In this document: positions 53,567-62,046 of the stretch, in pieces
Position numbering within the stretch: position 1 is the first letter of the stretch
How the letters are laid out: each line of letters starts with the position of its first letter
Made by a program: the position numbers and the translations under genes
NCBI GenBank assembly: GCA_947493175.1
Contig: CANLQD010000004.1
Coordinates: forward strand, 310,001 to 374,000
Length of the DNA: 64,000 nt
Reading direction: 5' to 3'
DNA from: an uncultured Flavobacteriaceae bacterium
GTDB lineage: Bacteria > Bacteroidota > Bacteroidia > Flavobacteriales > Flavobacteriaceae
Notes under the pieces: generated by a model
What the model was told of the DNA's origin: nothing
The model's input: only the letters and a program-made list of their open reading frames with translations
Databases searched by the model: none

Positions 53567-53990
53567 GAGTCTGTATTTTTGTTTTAATGGTTGTAACGGT
53601 CATGAACAATAGAAAGCCCATTGGTCCGAACATGAACGTTAAGAATAGACACGGAGCTATAATGATTTGATGCATACCCAATGCTTTATTTTTATCTAAA
53701 ATCCACATGCCTATTAGGAGGTCGAAGGCAAGGTAATGCACCCATCCGGCCAAGACGGCATTTTCTTCTGTAAACAGTTTCATGACCGATGCTAAGCTGC
53801 CGAAATCTATTTGTGCGCCGCTTAAAACCGATTGCACGATATAAATAATGTAAACGACCGATAGCAGTACGGGTATGACCTTAAAATCGATTAAGAATCT
53901 GGTAACCCTCCATCTAGGTAAGAATATCATCAAAATCCACATGGGCATGGTAGTAAGATTCGCAAAAGAAAAAACATCGGTCGGTGTCAT
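53550..53990 (-). CDS. DUF4281/ABA4-like membrane protein
   Basis: 146 residues with four hydrophobic helices. The pattern FSFANLTTMPMWILMIFLP, then VHYLAFDLLIGMWILD and PCLFLTFMFGPMGFLLFMTV matches DUF4281, the family of plant ABA4 (a neoxanthin-related carotenoid protein). The role in bacteria is not settled. It is the first gene of the LytTR block. A good promoter lies 30-58 bp upstream. Confidence 0.82.
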   Translation of the reverse strand: MTPTDVFSFANLTTMPMWILMIFLPRWRVTRFLIDFKVIPVLLSVVYIIYIVQSVLSGAQIDFGSLASVMKLFTEENAVLAGWVHYLAFDLLIGMWILDKNKALGMHQIIIAPCLFLTFMFGPMGFLLFMTVTTIKTKIQTHEKSR

Positions 53991-54019
53991 AGTGTTGATT
54001 TAATATTTGAATTATGAAC

Positions 54020-54048
54020 CAAAGATGAGGACAGCAAGTGGTTTACAA
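54020..54048 (-). promoter_or_regulatory. Candidate promoter of the DUF4281-LytS-LytTR block
   Basis: On the minus strand TTG (forward 54046-54048) and CATCTTTG (forward 54020-54027) are 18 bp apart, fitting TTG-N17-23-TAnnTTTG with one mismatch. The start codon at 53990 is 30 bp away. A palindrome ACGATT-G-AATCGT sits just upstream at 54078-54090. Confidence 0.5.
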
Positions 54049-54265
54049 AATGACTTTATGTTGAATGATCGCTAAATACGATTGAATCGTCAAGTTTGGG
54101 ATTCAATTTGCAGTGCTTTGATCGTAGTGTGGGGAATGTATAAAGGGTATGGGAGCCGAAGCTACACCAAGCAGTTCCAATCAACACCTTTGATAAGTAA
54201 CTAGGTATACCGTTTTACGGGGAGTTCCGAGGGTGCTTGTTGGAGCGGTACTGCGCGGTATCAAT

Positions 54266-54763
54266 TTAGTTTTGGAGAACCGATTGTTTTTCAGACTCGG
54301 TAAAAACTTTTGATTCTGAAATATATCCTTTGATATATTTTTTTACTTCCGAGTTTTCAACCTTGGATAGGTGTTCGAGAATGAAGCCTTTGTCCTGGTC
54401 TAAATTCTTTTTGTAACCTGTGATCTTAGGTGCGTTCTCCTTTACGCTCAACCGTATAAAACGTATTTCAATATTTTTCGGAGATTTTTCCACCGCATAC
54501 TCTAAATAACCGACGCCCTCTTTAAAATAGGCCTTTTTTTCTTTGATGGTATTCGCATAGTTGGCCAGTAAGGTGGTCACCGCTCCCTTGTACGCCAACA
54601 ATACCTTGTCTTCCTCCTTTGTGATACCCGATAAATCTTTGTGTAGCTGCTTGGCCATGTCCTCACTGGAAGCCGCTTCACGATAACTCTCCCGTACTTC
54701 GGAGATGTCAGGGGTCAAAGCTGTTGCGAATAAAAATGCTGTCAGAACAATATTTAGGTTCAT
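54266..54763 (-). CDS. Small exported protein of the pigment cluster
   Basis: 165 residues. The start MNLNIVLTAFLFATALTPDIS is a weak signal peptide or anchor. The rest is helical and charged: SREAYRE-like REAASSEDMAKQLHKDLSG, TLLANYANTIKEKKAYFKEG and a C-terminal ENSEVKKYIKGYISESKV. It looks like an all-helical binding protein. No family was recognised. It overlaps the dehydratase-like gene by 4 bp (ATGA), so it is part of that transcript. Confidence 0.65.
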   Translation of the reverse strand: MNLNIVLTAFLFATALTPDISEVRESYREAASSEDMAKQLHKDLSGITKEEDKVLLAYKGAVTTLLANYANTIKEKKAYFKEGVGYLEYAVEKSPKNIEIRFIRLSVKENAPKITGYKKNLDQDKGFILEHLSKVENSEVKKYIKGYISESKVFTESEKQSVLQN

Positions 54764-55137
54764 TGGTCTATGATGTTAAAGGTAGCACTTAACTTTAGTG
54801 CCAAGGTATCCTCGAAACTTACAGTGTTTTTTACTTTCACCACCTTTTCCTCTTGGGAAATATGGATGATAAGGTTGATGGTATCGTTCTTTTCAGGATT
54901 AATGATCGCCATAAACTTGATGTTCGAGGCAACAGCTAAAAAGAGCTCCTTGCCGATGGCTTTTTCAGTAAGTTCTTTGATCATCTGAATCATGCACACT
55001 CCGGGCATCACCGGATTATTGGGAAAATGGCCTTTGAAGACTTCATGCTCTTTATGCAATTTTACCGCCGCAGTGACTTTTTGGTTCTCTTGTTCAAAAT
55101 CTATGATGGAGTATAATCCTTTGATTAGCATGGTCAA
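54760..55137 (-). CDS. Hotdog-fold dehydratase-like protein (FabZ-like, catalytic Glu replaced)
   Basis: 125 residues. The FabZ-type motif is KGHFPNNPVMPGVCMIQM. His37 of the usual His-Glu pair is present, but the glutamate 14 residues later is Gln51. FabZ and most relatives have Glu there (Asp in FabA). The rest of the fold (FLAVASNIKFMAIINPEKND) is intact. In a pigment cluster it is expected to dehydrate 3-hydroxyacyl-ACP intermediates; with Gln it may be altered or act in a pair. It sits between the small exported gene and the lipoprotein gene. Confidence 0.72.
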   Translation of the reverse strand: MTMLIKGLYSIIDFEQENQKVTAAVKLHKEHEVFKGHFPNNPVMPGVCMIQMIKELTEKAIGKELFLAVASNIKFMAIINPEKNDTINLIIHISQEEKVVKVKNTVSFEDTLALKLSATFNIIDQ

Positions 55138-55147
55138 AATTTCGGGT

Positions 55148-55753
55148 CTATATCGACTTTAGGCTGATGCGCAGTTGAATGTTCTTATGTTCTATTTCAA
55201 TCTGTTGTGCAATGTTATCACTAATTCCCGAAAATCGGAAAACTACTTTTTCTTTTCCATTTCCTGTTCGAATGATTTTTCGTAATTCACCATTTTCGAA
55301 CCAATAGTAATGCTTTTTACCCAAAAGGAATCCCATTTGAAGTACTTTGGCCCCTTTTTGAAATTTTTCTATGCTGGTAATACGTTCTGTGACTAGGGCC
55401 AAGAAGTCTTTTTTAAGCACGTTGATCAGGATGTTCCGGTCAAGATCTTTGATAATTCTGTTGACGGTCAGGTGATCTTTCTCCAGGGAAAAGTCGAACA
55501 ACGTATTTCCCATTTCAGTAGTGAAAGCGATTCGATGTTGGGCTTGTCCGAGCTTTTTAATAATTAAAATGCCGCCAAACGACCGTTCGAATACTTTAAT
55601 ATTCGATTTGAAGACATAATCTTTGGAAGGGTCTGAAAAATAGGGATTGTTTACAACGGTTTCCTGGGTCTTTGAGGGCATGTATCCATTTTTTTTTGGA
55701 TACGAACCGCATCCCACAAATAGGAGACAGAAACTACTGAGTAAAAACCGCAT
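55148..55753 (-). CDS. Lipoprotein of the pigment cluster
   Basis: 201 residues from ATG at 55753, chosen over an in-frame ATG 54 bp upstream because it gives a lipobox signal MRFLLSSFCLLFVGC with lipidation at Cys15. The mature part is beta-rich: KVFERSFGGILIIKKLGQ, FDFSLEKDHLTVNRIIKD and LGKKHYYWFENGELRKIIR. It matches the place of the periplasmic lipoprotein (DUF3261-like) found in aryl-polyene clusters, which is inferred from context and not a clear sequence match. The LolA-like gene overlaps by 20 bp. Confidence 0.6.
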   Translation of the reverse strand: MRFLLSSFCLLFVGCGSYPKKNGYMPSKTQETVVNNPYFSDPSKDYVFKSNIKVFERSFGGILIIKKLGQAQHRIAFTTEMGNTLFDFSLEKDHLTVNRIIKDLDRNILINVLKKDFLALVTERITSIEKFQKGAKVLQMGFLLGKKHYYWFENGELRKIIRTGNGKEKVVFRFSGISDNIAQQIEIEHKNIQLRISLKSI

Positions 55754-56399
55754 CGGGCAGGGGTTGGTTCTGGGTTCGATTGCTAAAAACAATATGGGTG
55801 TAATCACCGGAAGGCTCGATCATTTTAACTTCGTCGACTTCGCCCTCTTGGTTAAAGGTAATATGAAAAGCTTTGATAAACTCTGCAAACTGTTTGTCTT
55901 TTGGCATAAAATGAACCAAACTGCCGTTGTCTTGTCTAAAGTAGGAAATACGAAATGCCTCATCATCGAACATATCGCCCCGTATGCTGGCCGTAATCAA
56001 TTGGTTGAGTTGTTTGAAAAGCTGGTTGCTACTCAAATCCATATTGCTCTTGTTGCCCTCATCATTGATATACAATTTTTGATTTTTGAACAATACGGCA
56101 TAGGAAAAGGGTTTCGTGTATTCCCATTTGACGAGGTCGGGTGCCTTAAAGGCCAAGGTGCCTTTGGATTCGATATCGTTCGACAGAAAGTCTAGGTGTT
56201 TGTATTGGGTAAAGTCACTGCTGATGGTCTCGGTCGTCTCTGCCACACTTTTAACTTTGGTGCGAAGTGCAACTGCCTCTTGAGGGTTCATTTTGGTCTG
56301 CCCATGTATTGATAAGACAAATAAGAACATGCAAAGAAAGCCTAAATACACAGCCGGTTTTGAAGAAACGGAAATAATGGAAGGGAAAAGGTTACGCAT
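55734..56399 (-). CDS. LolA-like outer-membrane lipoprotein carrier protein
   Basis: 221 residues with a signal or anchor segment (YLGFLCMFLFVLSIHGQ). The mature part resembles LolA: TISSDFTQYKHLDFLSNDIESKGTLAFKAPDLVKWEYTKP, where FTQ and the strand pair KGTLAFKAPDLVKWEY are typical. LolA in aryl-polyene clusters carries the pigment across the periplasm to the outer membrane. It overlaps the deacetylase gene by 8 bp and the lipoprotein gene by 20 bp. Confidence 0.85.
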   Translation of the reverse strand: MRNLFPSIISVSSKPAVYLGFLCMFLFVLSIHGQTKMNPQEAVALRTKVKSVAETTETISSDFTQYKHLDFLSNDIESKGTLAFKAPDLVKWEYTKPFSYAVLFKNQKLYINDEGNKSNMDLSSNQLFKQLNQLITASIRGDMFDDEAFRISYFRQDNGSLVHFMPKDKQFAEFIKAFHITFNQEGEVDEVKMIEPSGDYTHIVFSNRTQNQPLPDAVFTQ

Positions 56400-57168
56400 A
56401 GGCTTTTAGCTGTAACAATTTGTCAACTGGGACCGATTGTAAATTGTTCTGTTGCAAAAATAACAATAACTGTTCCAAAACGGCCACAGTTTTTTCGCTG
56501 GTATCATGCAGTAATATGATATCTCCTTTCGAAACTCGGGAAGTTACGCGTTTGAGTATCATGGAAGCGGGTCGGGGGGTCGTATCCAAAGACCTAACAT
56601 TCCAACCGATACTGGATAATTTTAGGCTGTTGACCGCCTTCTCTATCTGTGGATTGGTCACTGCAAAGCAAGGTCTGTACAGTTTCATTTCGAGTCCGGT
56701 TACTTTTTGGACAAGCGCATTGGTTTTCTTTAATTCTGCCATGACGCCATCGAATCCCATAAAGCCAAAAGACCTGGAATGTGTATAGGTATGGTTCCCG
56801 ATGCCATGACCTTCGGAAACGATATCTTTCAAGATAGTCGGGTGCTTTTCTACTTGTTTTCCAATACAGAAAAAGGTAGCCTTGGCATTGTAGTGTTTTA
56901 ATAGTTGTAGCACCTTAGGGGTAATTTCTGTATTTGGCCCGTCATCGAAAGTAATGGAGACCCAGTTTTGATCCATGTTTTTGTTGGAATGATGCGATGT
57001 AAGATGATAGTTCCAACGGATGAAGAACGACCCGAAGAGTGTCATCCAAAACCATACAAAGAGGACGAGTCCTAGCCACCACCAAGAGATTGGAATGACG
57101 AAACAGGCAATGGTAACAAGTACCAATGAAAGCAGCGCAATGTTGTTTATAGGACCCCGTCTTAACAT
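56392..57168 (-). CDS. Polysaccharide-deacetylase (NodB)-domain protein
   Basis: 258 residues with an N-terminal membrane segment (IALLSLVLVTIACFVIP and on to about residue 50). The NodB domain has VSITFDDGPNTEITPKVLQL (Asp pair in FDDGP), GHGIGNHTYTHSRSFGF (H-x3-H metal site), LYRPCFAVTNPQIEK and IILLHDTSEKT. A metal-dependent de-N-acetylase or deacylase at the membrane is indicated; its substrate in a pigment cluster is unknown. It overlaps genes on both sides. Confidence 0.88.
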   Translation of the reverse strand: MLRRGPINNIALLSLVLVTIACFVIPISWWWLGLVLFVWFWMTLFGSFFIRWNYHLTSHHSNKNMDQNWVSITFDDGPNTEITPKVLQLLKHYNAKATFFCIGKQVEKHPTILKDIVSEGHGIGNHTYTHSRSFGFMGFDGVMAELKKTNALVQKVTGLEMKLYRPCFAVTNPQIEKAVNSLKLSSIGWNVRSLDTTPRPASMILKRVTSRVSKGDIILLHDTSEKTVAVLEQLLLFLQQNNLQSVPVDKLLQLKAYA

Positions 57169-58229
57169 CGTTTCAATAGTACCAAGCTATGGTTTTCCCC
57201 ACGGTATTGGTTATAGAGTAAAATATTCATGGGTTTTTTAGCCTTGATTTGGTTGAGTTGAACCGCTTTGGGAATTGTTCCGCCCCTTAAAATTTTGGCC
57301 GCTAACCAGAAACCGAAAGCACTAGCCGTATCGAATTCTCCTGAAAGATGTTTGTAATATGCTTGAGGCGTATTTTTAAAGATACCATCACTAAGAATCC
57401 CATAATACGAATCAAAACCATCATCGCCATTATTCCCAAGTATTATCAGGTCTATGTTTTCAAGGGTTTCCCCATTTTGTGAGAGAAAATCAATAGTCTT
57501 TTCAGTCAGTTTATCCCGTGACAAAGTATTGTAGGTCGTTACGGCCGTCAGTTCTGCATAGGTGGTCTCCTTTTTTTGATTTGAAAGCACAAAAAAGTGG
57601 GCGCCTTCGGCCATTACGCATCCTGCGGTATTCGATTGCAATAAGTGTTCTGTGCTGACGGGTTCTGATTTAATATGGTTGATCAGTCGGTGGGTGTCTA
57701 CATGGTGTGCAACAATTTCATCGACGCCCCCCACTAAAATATGATTTGCCTCTTCATTTCGTATTTGAACAAGAGCATCCACAAGGCAAGACTCAAAGGA
57801 AATTGCGGAGTGTACGTAGGTATAATTATAGCCATTGCAGCCTAGACTTATAGCAATCTGCCCTGCGACCGTATTATGCGATGATTGTATAAACCGCGTG
57901 GGTGTTAGAAATTGTTCCTTGTTATCGATGATGGCACTAACAAATTTTTCCGAGTCCCCGATACAGCCTAGGCCAGTACCTACAATTATAGCATCTACAT
58001 TTTCCAAACCGGCCTCTTTTAAGGCGGTTTTAGCGCTTACGGTACTCATTTTAATACCCTTGGCCATCCTGCGCGCCGCGGCGGGTGGAATATGAGCCTT
58101 ATAGTCGGGGTCTATTACCCGTAATATGGTGTCGTTATAGGTCATTATCTCTTCCAGAAAGTCGTCATTATCATACGTTTTCTGGGCAGAAACAGAGCCA
58201 ACACTATTGATGTATACCGGTTTCATCAT
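57162..58229 (-). CDS. Ketosynthase-like chain-length-factor partner without active-site cysteine
   Basis: 355-356 residues from tandem ATGs at 58229/58226; the first makes an ATGA overlap with the stop of the upstream ketosynthase. The fold is thiolase-like: RMAKGIKMSTVSAKTALKEAG, VGTGLGCIGDSEKFV, FIQSSHNTVAGQIAISLGCN, ILVGGVDEI and SLVLLKRC. Where a ketosynthase has a catalytic cysteine this protein has YVHSAISFESCL, and the HGTxT and GHxxGA histidines are also absent (NGDDGFD, LSGEFDTASAFGF). It therefore resembles the chain-length factor (ApeC type) that dimerises with an active ketosynthase. Confidence 0.85.
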   Translation of the reverse strand: MMKPVYINSVGSVSAQKTYDNDDFLEEIMTYNDTILRVIDPDYKAHIPPAAARRMAKGIKMSTVSAKTALKEAGLENVDAIIVGTGLGCIGDSEKFVSAIIDNKEQFLTPTRFIQSSHNTVAGQIAISLGCNGYNYTYVHSAISFESCLVDALVQIRNEEANHILVGGVDEIVAHHVDTHRLINHIKSEPVSTEHLLQSNTAGCVMAEGAHFFVLSNQKKETTYAELTAVTTYNTLSRDKLTEKTIDFLSQNGETLENIDLIILGNNGDDGFDSYYGILSDGIFKNTPQAYYKHLSGEFDTASAFGFWLAAKILRGGTIPKAVQLNQIKAKKPMNILLYNQYRGENHSLVLLKRC

Positions 58230-59437
58230 GCGTTTTTGGAAAATAGGAGAGTGGTGCAATTGCCCCCGAAACCAAAAGAATTGGAAAGTACTGTACGTAG
58301 CTCCTTGTTTTTGAGTTTGGTCTGGGGCATAAGGTCGAACTCGGTCATCGGCGTTTTGAAGTTTAGATTGGGGTAGATGGTGTTATGCTGTAGTGCCAAC
58401 AACGAGTACACCGCCTCGACGGCACCAGCGGTTGCCAATGTATGTCCGGTGAATGCCTTGGTAGAGCTAAATTCGGGAACTTTGCCATCAAAAACACGGA
58501 GCATAGCCCTTCCTTCCGATAAGTCGTTGTTGGGAGTTGCCGTGCCATGGGCGTTTACGTAATCTATCTCTTCCGGAGTCAAACCTGCTACCTGTAATGC
58601 TTTTTTCATCGCCAAGACCGCTCCATCACCATTCTCGGACGAAGCAGTTTGATGAAAAGCATCATTGGCGTTGCCATATCCTTTTACGTATCCTAAGACC
58701 TTTTTTCCTTCTTTTTCAATCAAGCTGTCCGATTCCAACACCAAATAGGCTGCAGCCTCCCCCAAGTTGAGTCCCTTGCGGTTTTCATCAAAAGGGGTGT
58801 TATACGTATCCGATAAGATCATGAGTGTTTTGAACCCGTTGATGGTAAATTTTGAAAGACTGTCGGTTCCACCGACGATCACACGGTCTAATTGCCCCGA
58901 TCTGATCATACGGGCCCCTAGCATAATGGCGTTGGCCGCTGAGGAACAAGCTGTACTAATGGTGGTGGAAAAACTTTCTTCCAGTCCTAAGCTATGGGCA
59001 ATTTTTTGGGTAGAATCTCCAGCGTGCAATCCGTTGATATGGTGCCATTCGCTATCGTCTTCAAAATACTGATAGAAGTATTGCTCCGACTTATCCATTC
59101 CACCGACCGTTGTTCCCGAAACCAAGCCTGTTCTGCAATCGTTCATTTCGGTAATACTTGCATGGGTTACCGCTTCTTTTGCTGCAATGGCACCGATTAA
59201 CGCGGTGCGGGACCATGAATTTTCAGGAAGCCCCAATTGTTTTTCCAACGCGGCATTGGTGGCGGAAATCTCACCCACCATTATTTCATTTTTATGAATG
59301 GTGTCGATATGGGATATTCTTGATATACCCATCTTTTCGGAAATAAGCGATCGGTAGTTTTCGGTCACATTCTTACCAATGGCCGAAATCATTCCCATTC
59401 CCGTAATTGCCACCCCTTTGCCCATCCCAGGTTTCAT
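58226..59437 (-). CDS. FabF-type 3-oxoacyl-ACP synthase (pigment-cluster ketosynthase)
   Basis: 403 residues. The catalytic triad is complete: Cys164 in TTISTACSSAANAI, His297 in NAHGTATPNND and His332 in FTGHTLATAGAVEA. Full-length family size. It extends acyl-ACP chains in the cytoplasm, most likely as a heterodimer with the cysteine-less protein encoded by the next gene (ApeO/ApeC-like pair). The stop overlaps that gene's start. It is 159 bp from the ACP gene. Confidence 0.93.
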   Translation of the reverse strand: MKPGMGKGVAITGMGMISAIGKNVTENYRSLISEKMGISRISHIDTIHKNEIMVGEISATNAALEKQLGLPENSWSRTALIGAIAAKEAVTHASITEMNDCRTGLVSGTTVGGMDKSEQYFYQYFEDDSEWHHINGLHAGDSTQKIAHSLGLEESFSTTISTACSSAANAIMLGARMIRSGQLDRVIVGGTDSLSKFTINGFKTLMILSDTYNTPFDENRKGLNLGEAAAYLVLESDSLIEKEGKKVLGYVKGYGNANDAFHQTASSENGDGAVLAMKKALQVAGLTPEEIDYVNAHGTATPNNDLSEGRAMLRVFDGKVPEFSSTKAFTGHTLATAGAVEAVYSLLALQHNTIYPNLNFKTPMTEFDLMPQTKLKNKELRTVLSNSFGFGGNCTTLLFSKNA

Positions 59438-59596
59438 CTTAAAAATTCAACCGTAAAAATACGAATATCCTTATTTAAAAATGGGATATGAGCCGCCTAT
59501 AGTAGACGTGATAGGTTTTTTAAGGGAAAGTTTGGCAAAAGCCGATAAGCCTTACCGGAATCAGAAATTCAAATGGTGTTTCTCGAAAGACGGGAT

Positions 59597-59854
59597 TTAA
59601 GAAGTCTGATGCTGCTCGATGTAGTTAGCCATCGTTTCGACCGATTCGAAGATTTGGCGACCTTCCTTGGGATCTGCCAACTTGATACCATAGTCTTTAT
59701 CGAGCATCACGATCAGTTCAAGGGCATCTATGGAATCCAATCCCAGACCTTCCCCGAAAAGGGGGTCTTGGTCCCCGATTTCATCGACCGACATGTCTTC
59801 CAAGTTTAGTTGCTCTATGATTTTTTCCTTCAGTTCTAACTTTAGATCTGCCAT
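59597..59854 (-). CDS. Acyl carrier protein
   Basis: 85 residues. The phosphopantetheine site is Ser41 in GEGLGLDSIDALELIV, in a fold beginning LKLELKEKIIEQLNLEDMSV. It is the carrier for chain growth in the pigment pathway, needing a phosphopantetheinyl transferase not seen here. The gene overlaps the preceding ketosynthase-like protein gene by 13 bp. Confidence 0.95.
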   Translation of the reverse strand: MADLKLELKEKIIEQLNLEDMSVDEIGDQDPLFGEGLGLDSIDALELIVMLDKDYGIKLADPKEGRQIFESVETMANYIEQHQTS

Positions 59855-60456
59855 GGGGTCTGGTATAATTGGTTTATTTTTTCCTTCGAATGGGCAAAAA
59901 TACCATTCTTTGCTACAACGTACAAAAAGGCATCATATTTTTCGTCATCCATATCTACCCATCCGCACAGCACCTTTTCGGCCCTCCCCATATCAAGTAG
60001 ACTGCTCGCATAATCATGTAAATAGGCAGCTTGAAACTGTTCGAAAACGAAAAAAGCATTTTCTGAAAACAGCTGATGTTTAATACTTATTTCCCCTAAA
60101 CAGATATTGGGTAGTGTATATACAAAAACGGCAGGGCTTGGATAATACCCATTCTCATTTTCGATGCTTTTTTGATGTTTACGGTCGGTATCTAAACTGG
60201 CGGCACGGTTCGATAATACAAGAGCCGTATTCTTTTCGGTGTCCGAACTAAGTAACAGGTCTGAAGCAATGAACGCCAGTTTACTCAGATGATCCATCTT
60301 AAAAAATTTTGAATAGTCAAGATCCAGGGTTTTATAGGCAGCTTTTATAAAGGTTTTGAAGTCGGTTTCACCATTGCTGTACAAAGATTCACCGTTGCGC
60401 CAAATCGCTCCATTCTGTATATGACAGTATTCCTGTATGAAGTAGCTCGTTTTCAT
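59842..60456 (-). CDS. Partial ketosynthase-like protein
   Basis: 204 residues, about half of a normal ketosynthase. The first part (KTSYFIQEYCHIQNGAIWRN) leads to FKMDHLSKLAFIASDLLL, NTALVLSNRAASLDTD and PSPAVFVYTLPNICLGEISI, which resemble the N-terminal half of thiolase-fold enzymes. No active-site Cys or His motif is present. Such short proteins are seen in aryl-polyene and flexirubin clusters, where the role is unknown. It begins 1 bp into the stop of the upstream ketosynthase. Confidence 0.7.
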   Translation of the reverse strand: MKTSYFIQEYCHIQNGAIWRNGESLYSNGETDFKTFIKAAYKTLDLDYSKFFKMDHLSKLAFIASDLLLSSDTEKNTALVLSNRAASLDTDRKHQKSIENENGYYPSPAVFVYTLPNICLGEISIKHQLFSENAFFVFEQFQAAYLHDYASSLLDMGRAEKVLCGWVDMDDEKYDAFLYVVAKNGIFAHSKEKINQLYQTPWQI

Positions 60457-61604
60457 TACAAGAAAACTTTTTTGAAAATGGCCGCTGTATTACAACCTCC
60501 AAAACCAGAAGCCGTTTTTAGAAAAGTGGTCATCTGTTTGGGTGTTGTTGTCTCTATTATGTTGAGCGGTTGGGAGACCCCTAGCTCTTGGAACCCTTTG
60601 GAAGCAAACAGGGTGTTTTGATCAAGAGAATGCATGCCCAGAATAGTCTCTAAAAGACCGGAAGCTCCCAAAGTATGTCCAAAATAACCCTTTAAACTAT
60701 TTATAGGAGTTCCCTGTAGTCGGGCGCGGTTAAAAGCAATTGCTTCCATTTCGTCGTTGAATTGCGTTGCCGTGCCATGGGCCGAGATACAATCGATTTC
60801 GTTCGCATGCAGGCCTGATTGTTTCAAAGCTGCCTCGATACTTCGAAACAAGCCTTCCCCTGTTCGCGAAGGTCCTGAAATATGGTTGGCATCATTGCAA
60901 GATGCCTCTCCTAAGAGTACAACCGATTCTTTGGCCAGCAATGCTTTGTCTTTGGTGACCAATACACTGGCGCCTACTTCCCCAATATTAATGCCGGTTC
61001 GATTTTTGTCGTATGGGCGGCAAGGTTCTTCGCTCAACGCCTGAAATGCTTGAAAGCCTGAAAGAATAAACTTGGTCACCAAATCACCGCCGGCTACGAA
61101 AACATGATCGTAGGTTCCTTGCAAAACAAACCGTTTGGCAACCGCTAACGCCAAGACCCCGGAGACACAGGCGTTGGAAAGAACAACGGCCTCATTTTGA
61201 AAACCGAAAAATGTACGTATTTTTTCCCCTAACCTACTTAGGTAGGCCCTACTTTCCGGGAAAGGGTTTTGAGGTTCCAGGGCATCGATATTGCCCTTGG
61301 TAGTCGAAACGATCAAGCCTACCCGATCGGTCAATTTCAACTGGGAAGCCTTGATGGTTTCTTTAAGTGATAGAATTAATAGTTGCTCCAAACGGGTATA
61401 GGCCTCTTTGGGCTGTAACTCCATAAAAGTATTTTGAAGCACATCGGAATCAATTCTAGAGGTGCAAATAGGGTGTGGCAATATTTCTGCATCGGAAACG
61501 GAGCGCAGACCGGTACTTTCGTTTCTGATATTCTCGACGGCATCTTTAGCATCTAAACCGTAACCGGACACAATGTTGTTATGTGATAGATAGACACTAT
61601 GCAT
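60456..61604 (-). CDS. 3-oxoacyl-ACP synthase (second ketosynthase)
   Basis: 382 residues. Cys146 in VVLSNACVSGVLALA, His276 in ISAHGTATQFND and His310 in YFGHTLGASGLLE give a complete active site. It is more divergent than the FabF-type enzyme at 58226-59437, with a shorter start. It may perform starter loading or another extension step. It overlaps the thioesterase gene by 8 bp. Confidence 0.9.
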   Translation of the reverse strand: MHSVYLSHNNIVSGYGLDAKDAVENIRNESTGLRSVSDAEILPHPICTSRIDSDVLQNTFMELQPKEAYTRLEQLLILSLKETIKASQLKLTDRVGLIVSTTKGNIDALEPQNPFPESRAYLSRLGEKIRTFFGFQNEAVVLSNACVSGVLALAVAKRFVLQGTYDHVFVAGGDLVTKFILSGFQAFQALSEEPCRPYDKNRTGINIGEVGASVLVTKDKALLAKESVVLLGEASCNDANHISGPSRTGEGLFRSIEAALKQSGLHANEIDCISAHGTATQFNDEMEAIAFNRARLQGTPINSLKGYFGHTLGASGLLETILGMHSLDQNTLFASKGFQELGVSQPLNIIETTTPKQMTTFLKTASGFGGCNTAAIFKKVFL

Positions 61605-62046
61605 CTAAAAGCCCCATTTTTATTTTCCACTTCCTGAAAAACTCGGGAATCAGCAATGAAAGCTCACCGCCCAATTCAACGAATACTTGTACCGTCTTAC
61701 CAGTGCATACCACCACGCCTTCGGGATTTCGGATTTCGTAGCTAAAAATCATTTTAGCTGCCGCAGAATCTACATAAGTGGTCTTAATGGTAGCAACGTC
61801 ACCATAGGTGAGCGGCAATTTGTGTTCGCAACTCGATGATACGATCGGGGTTGAAAAATTGTGTGCTTTTTGGTCTAAATAAGAAATACCATGATGCCGG
61901 CCAAAGGCTTCCCGGCCATCTTCGAAGTATTGAATGTAATTGCCATGCCATACGATTCCCAACGGGTCGGTCTCTGCAAACCGTACCCTTACTTTGCTTG
62001 TAAAACTGATTTCTTTTAGGGTTTTAGACGGCATTTTTTTTGGCAT
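61597..62046 (-). CDS. Acyl-CoA/ACP thioesterase (4-hydroxybenzoyl-CoA thioesterase type)
   Basis: 149 residues, hotdog fold. The 4HBT motif is RFAETDPLGIVWHGNYIQYFEDGREAFGRHHG, with the catalytic Asp27 inside AETDPLG. Strand KIIFSYEIRN-like MIFSYEIRNPEGVVVCTG and QVFVELGGE follow. In aryl-polyene clusters a thioesterase of this type releases or edits acyl chains. It overlaps the permease gene by 23 bp. Confidence 0.9.
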   Translation of the reverse strand: MPKKMPSKTLKEISFTSKVRVRFAETDPLGIVWHGNYIQYFEDGREAFGRHHGISYLDQKAHNFSTPIVSSSCEHKLPLTYGDVATIKTTYVDSAAAKMIFSYEIRNPEGVVVCTGKTVQVFVELGGELSLLIPEFFRKWKIKMGLLDA

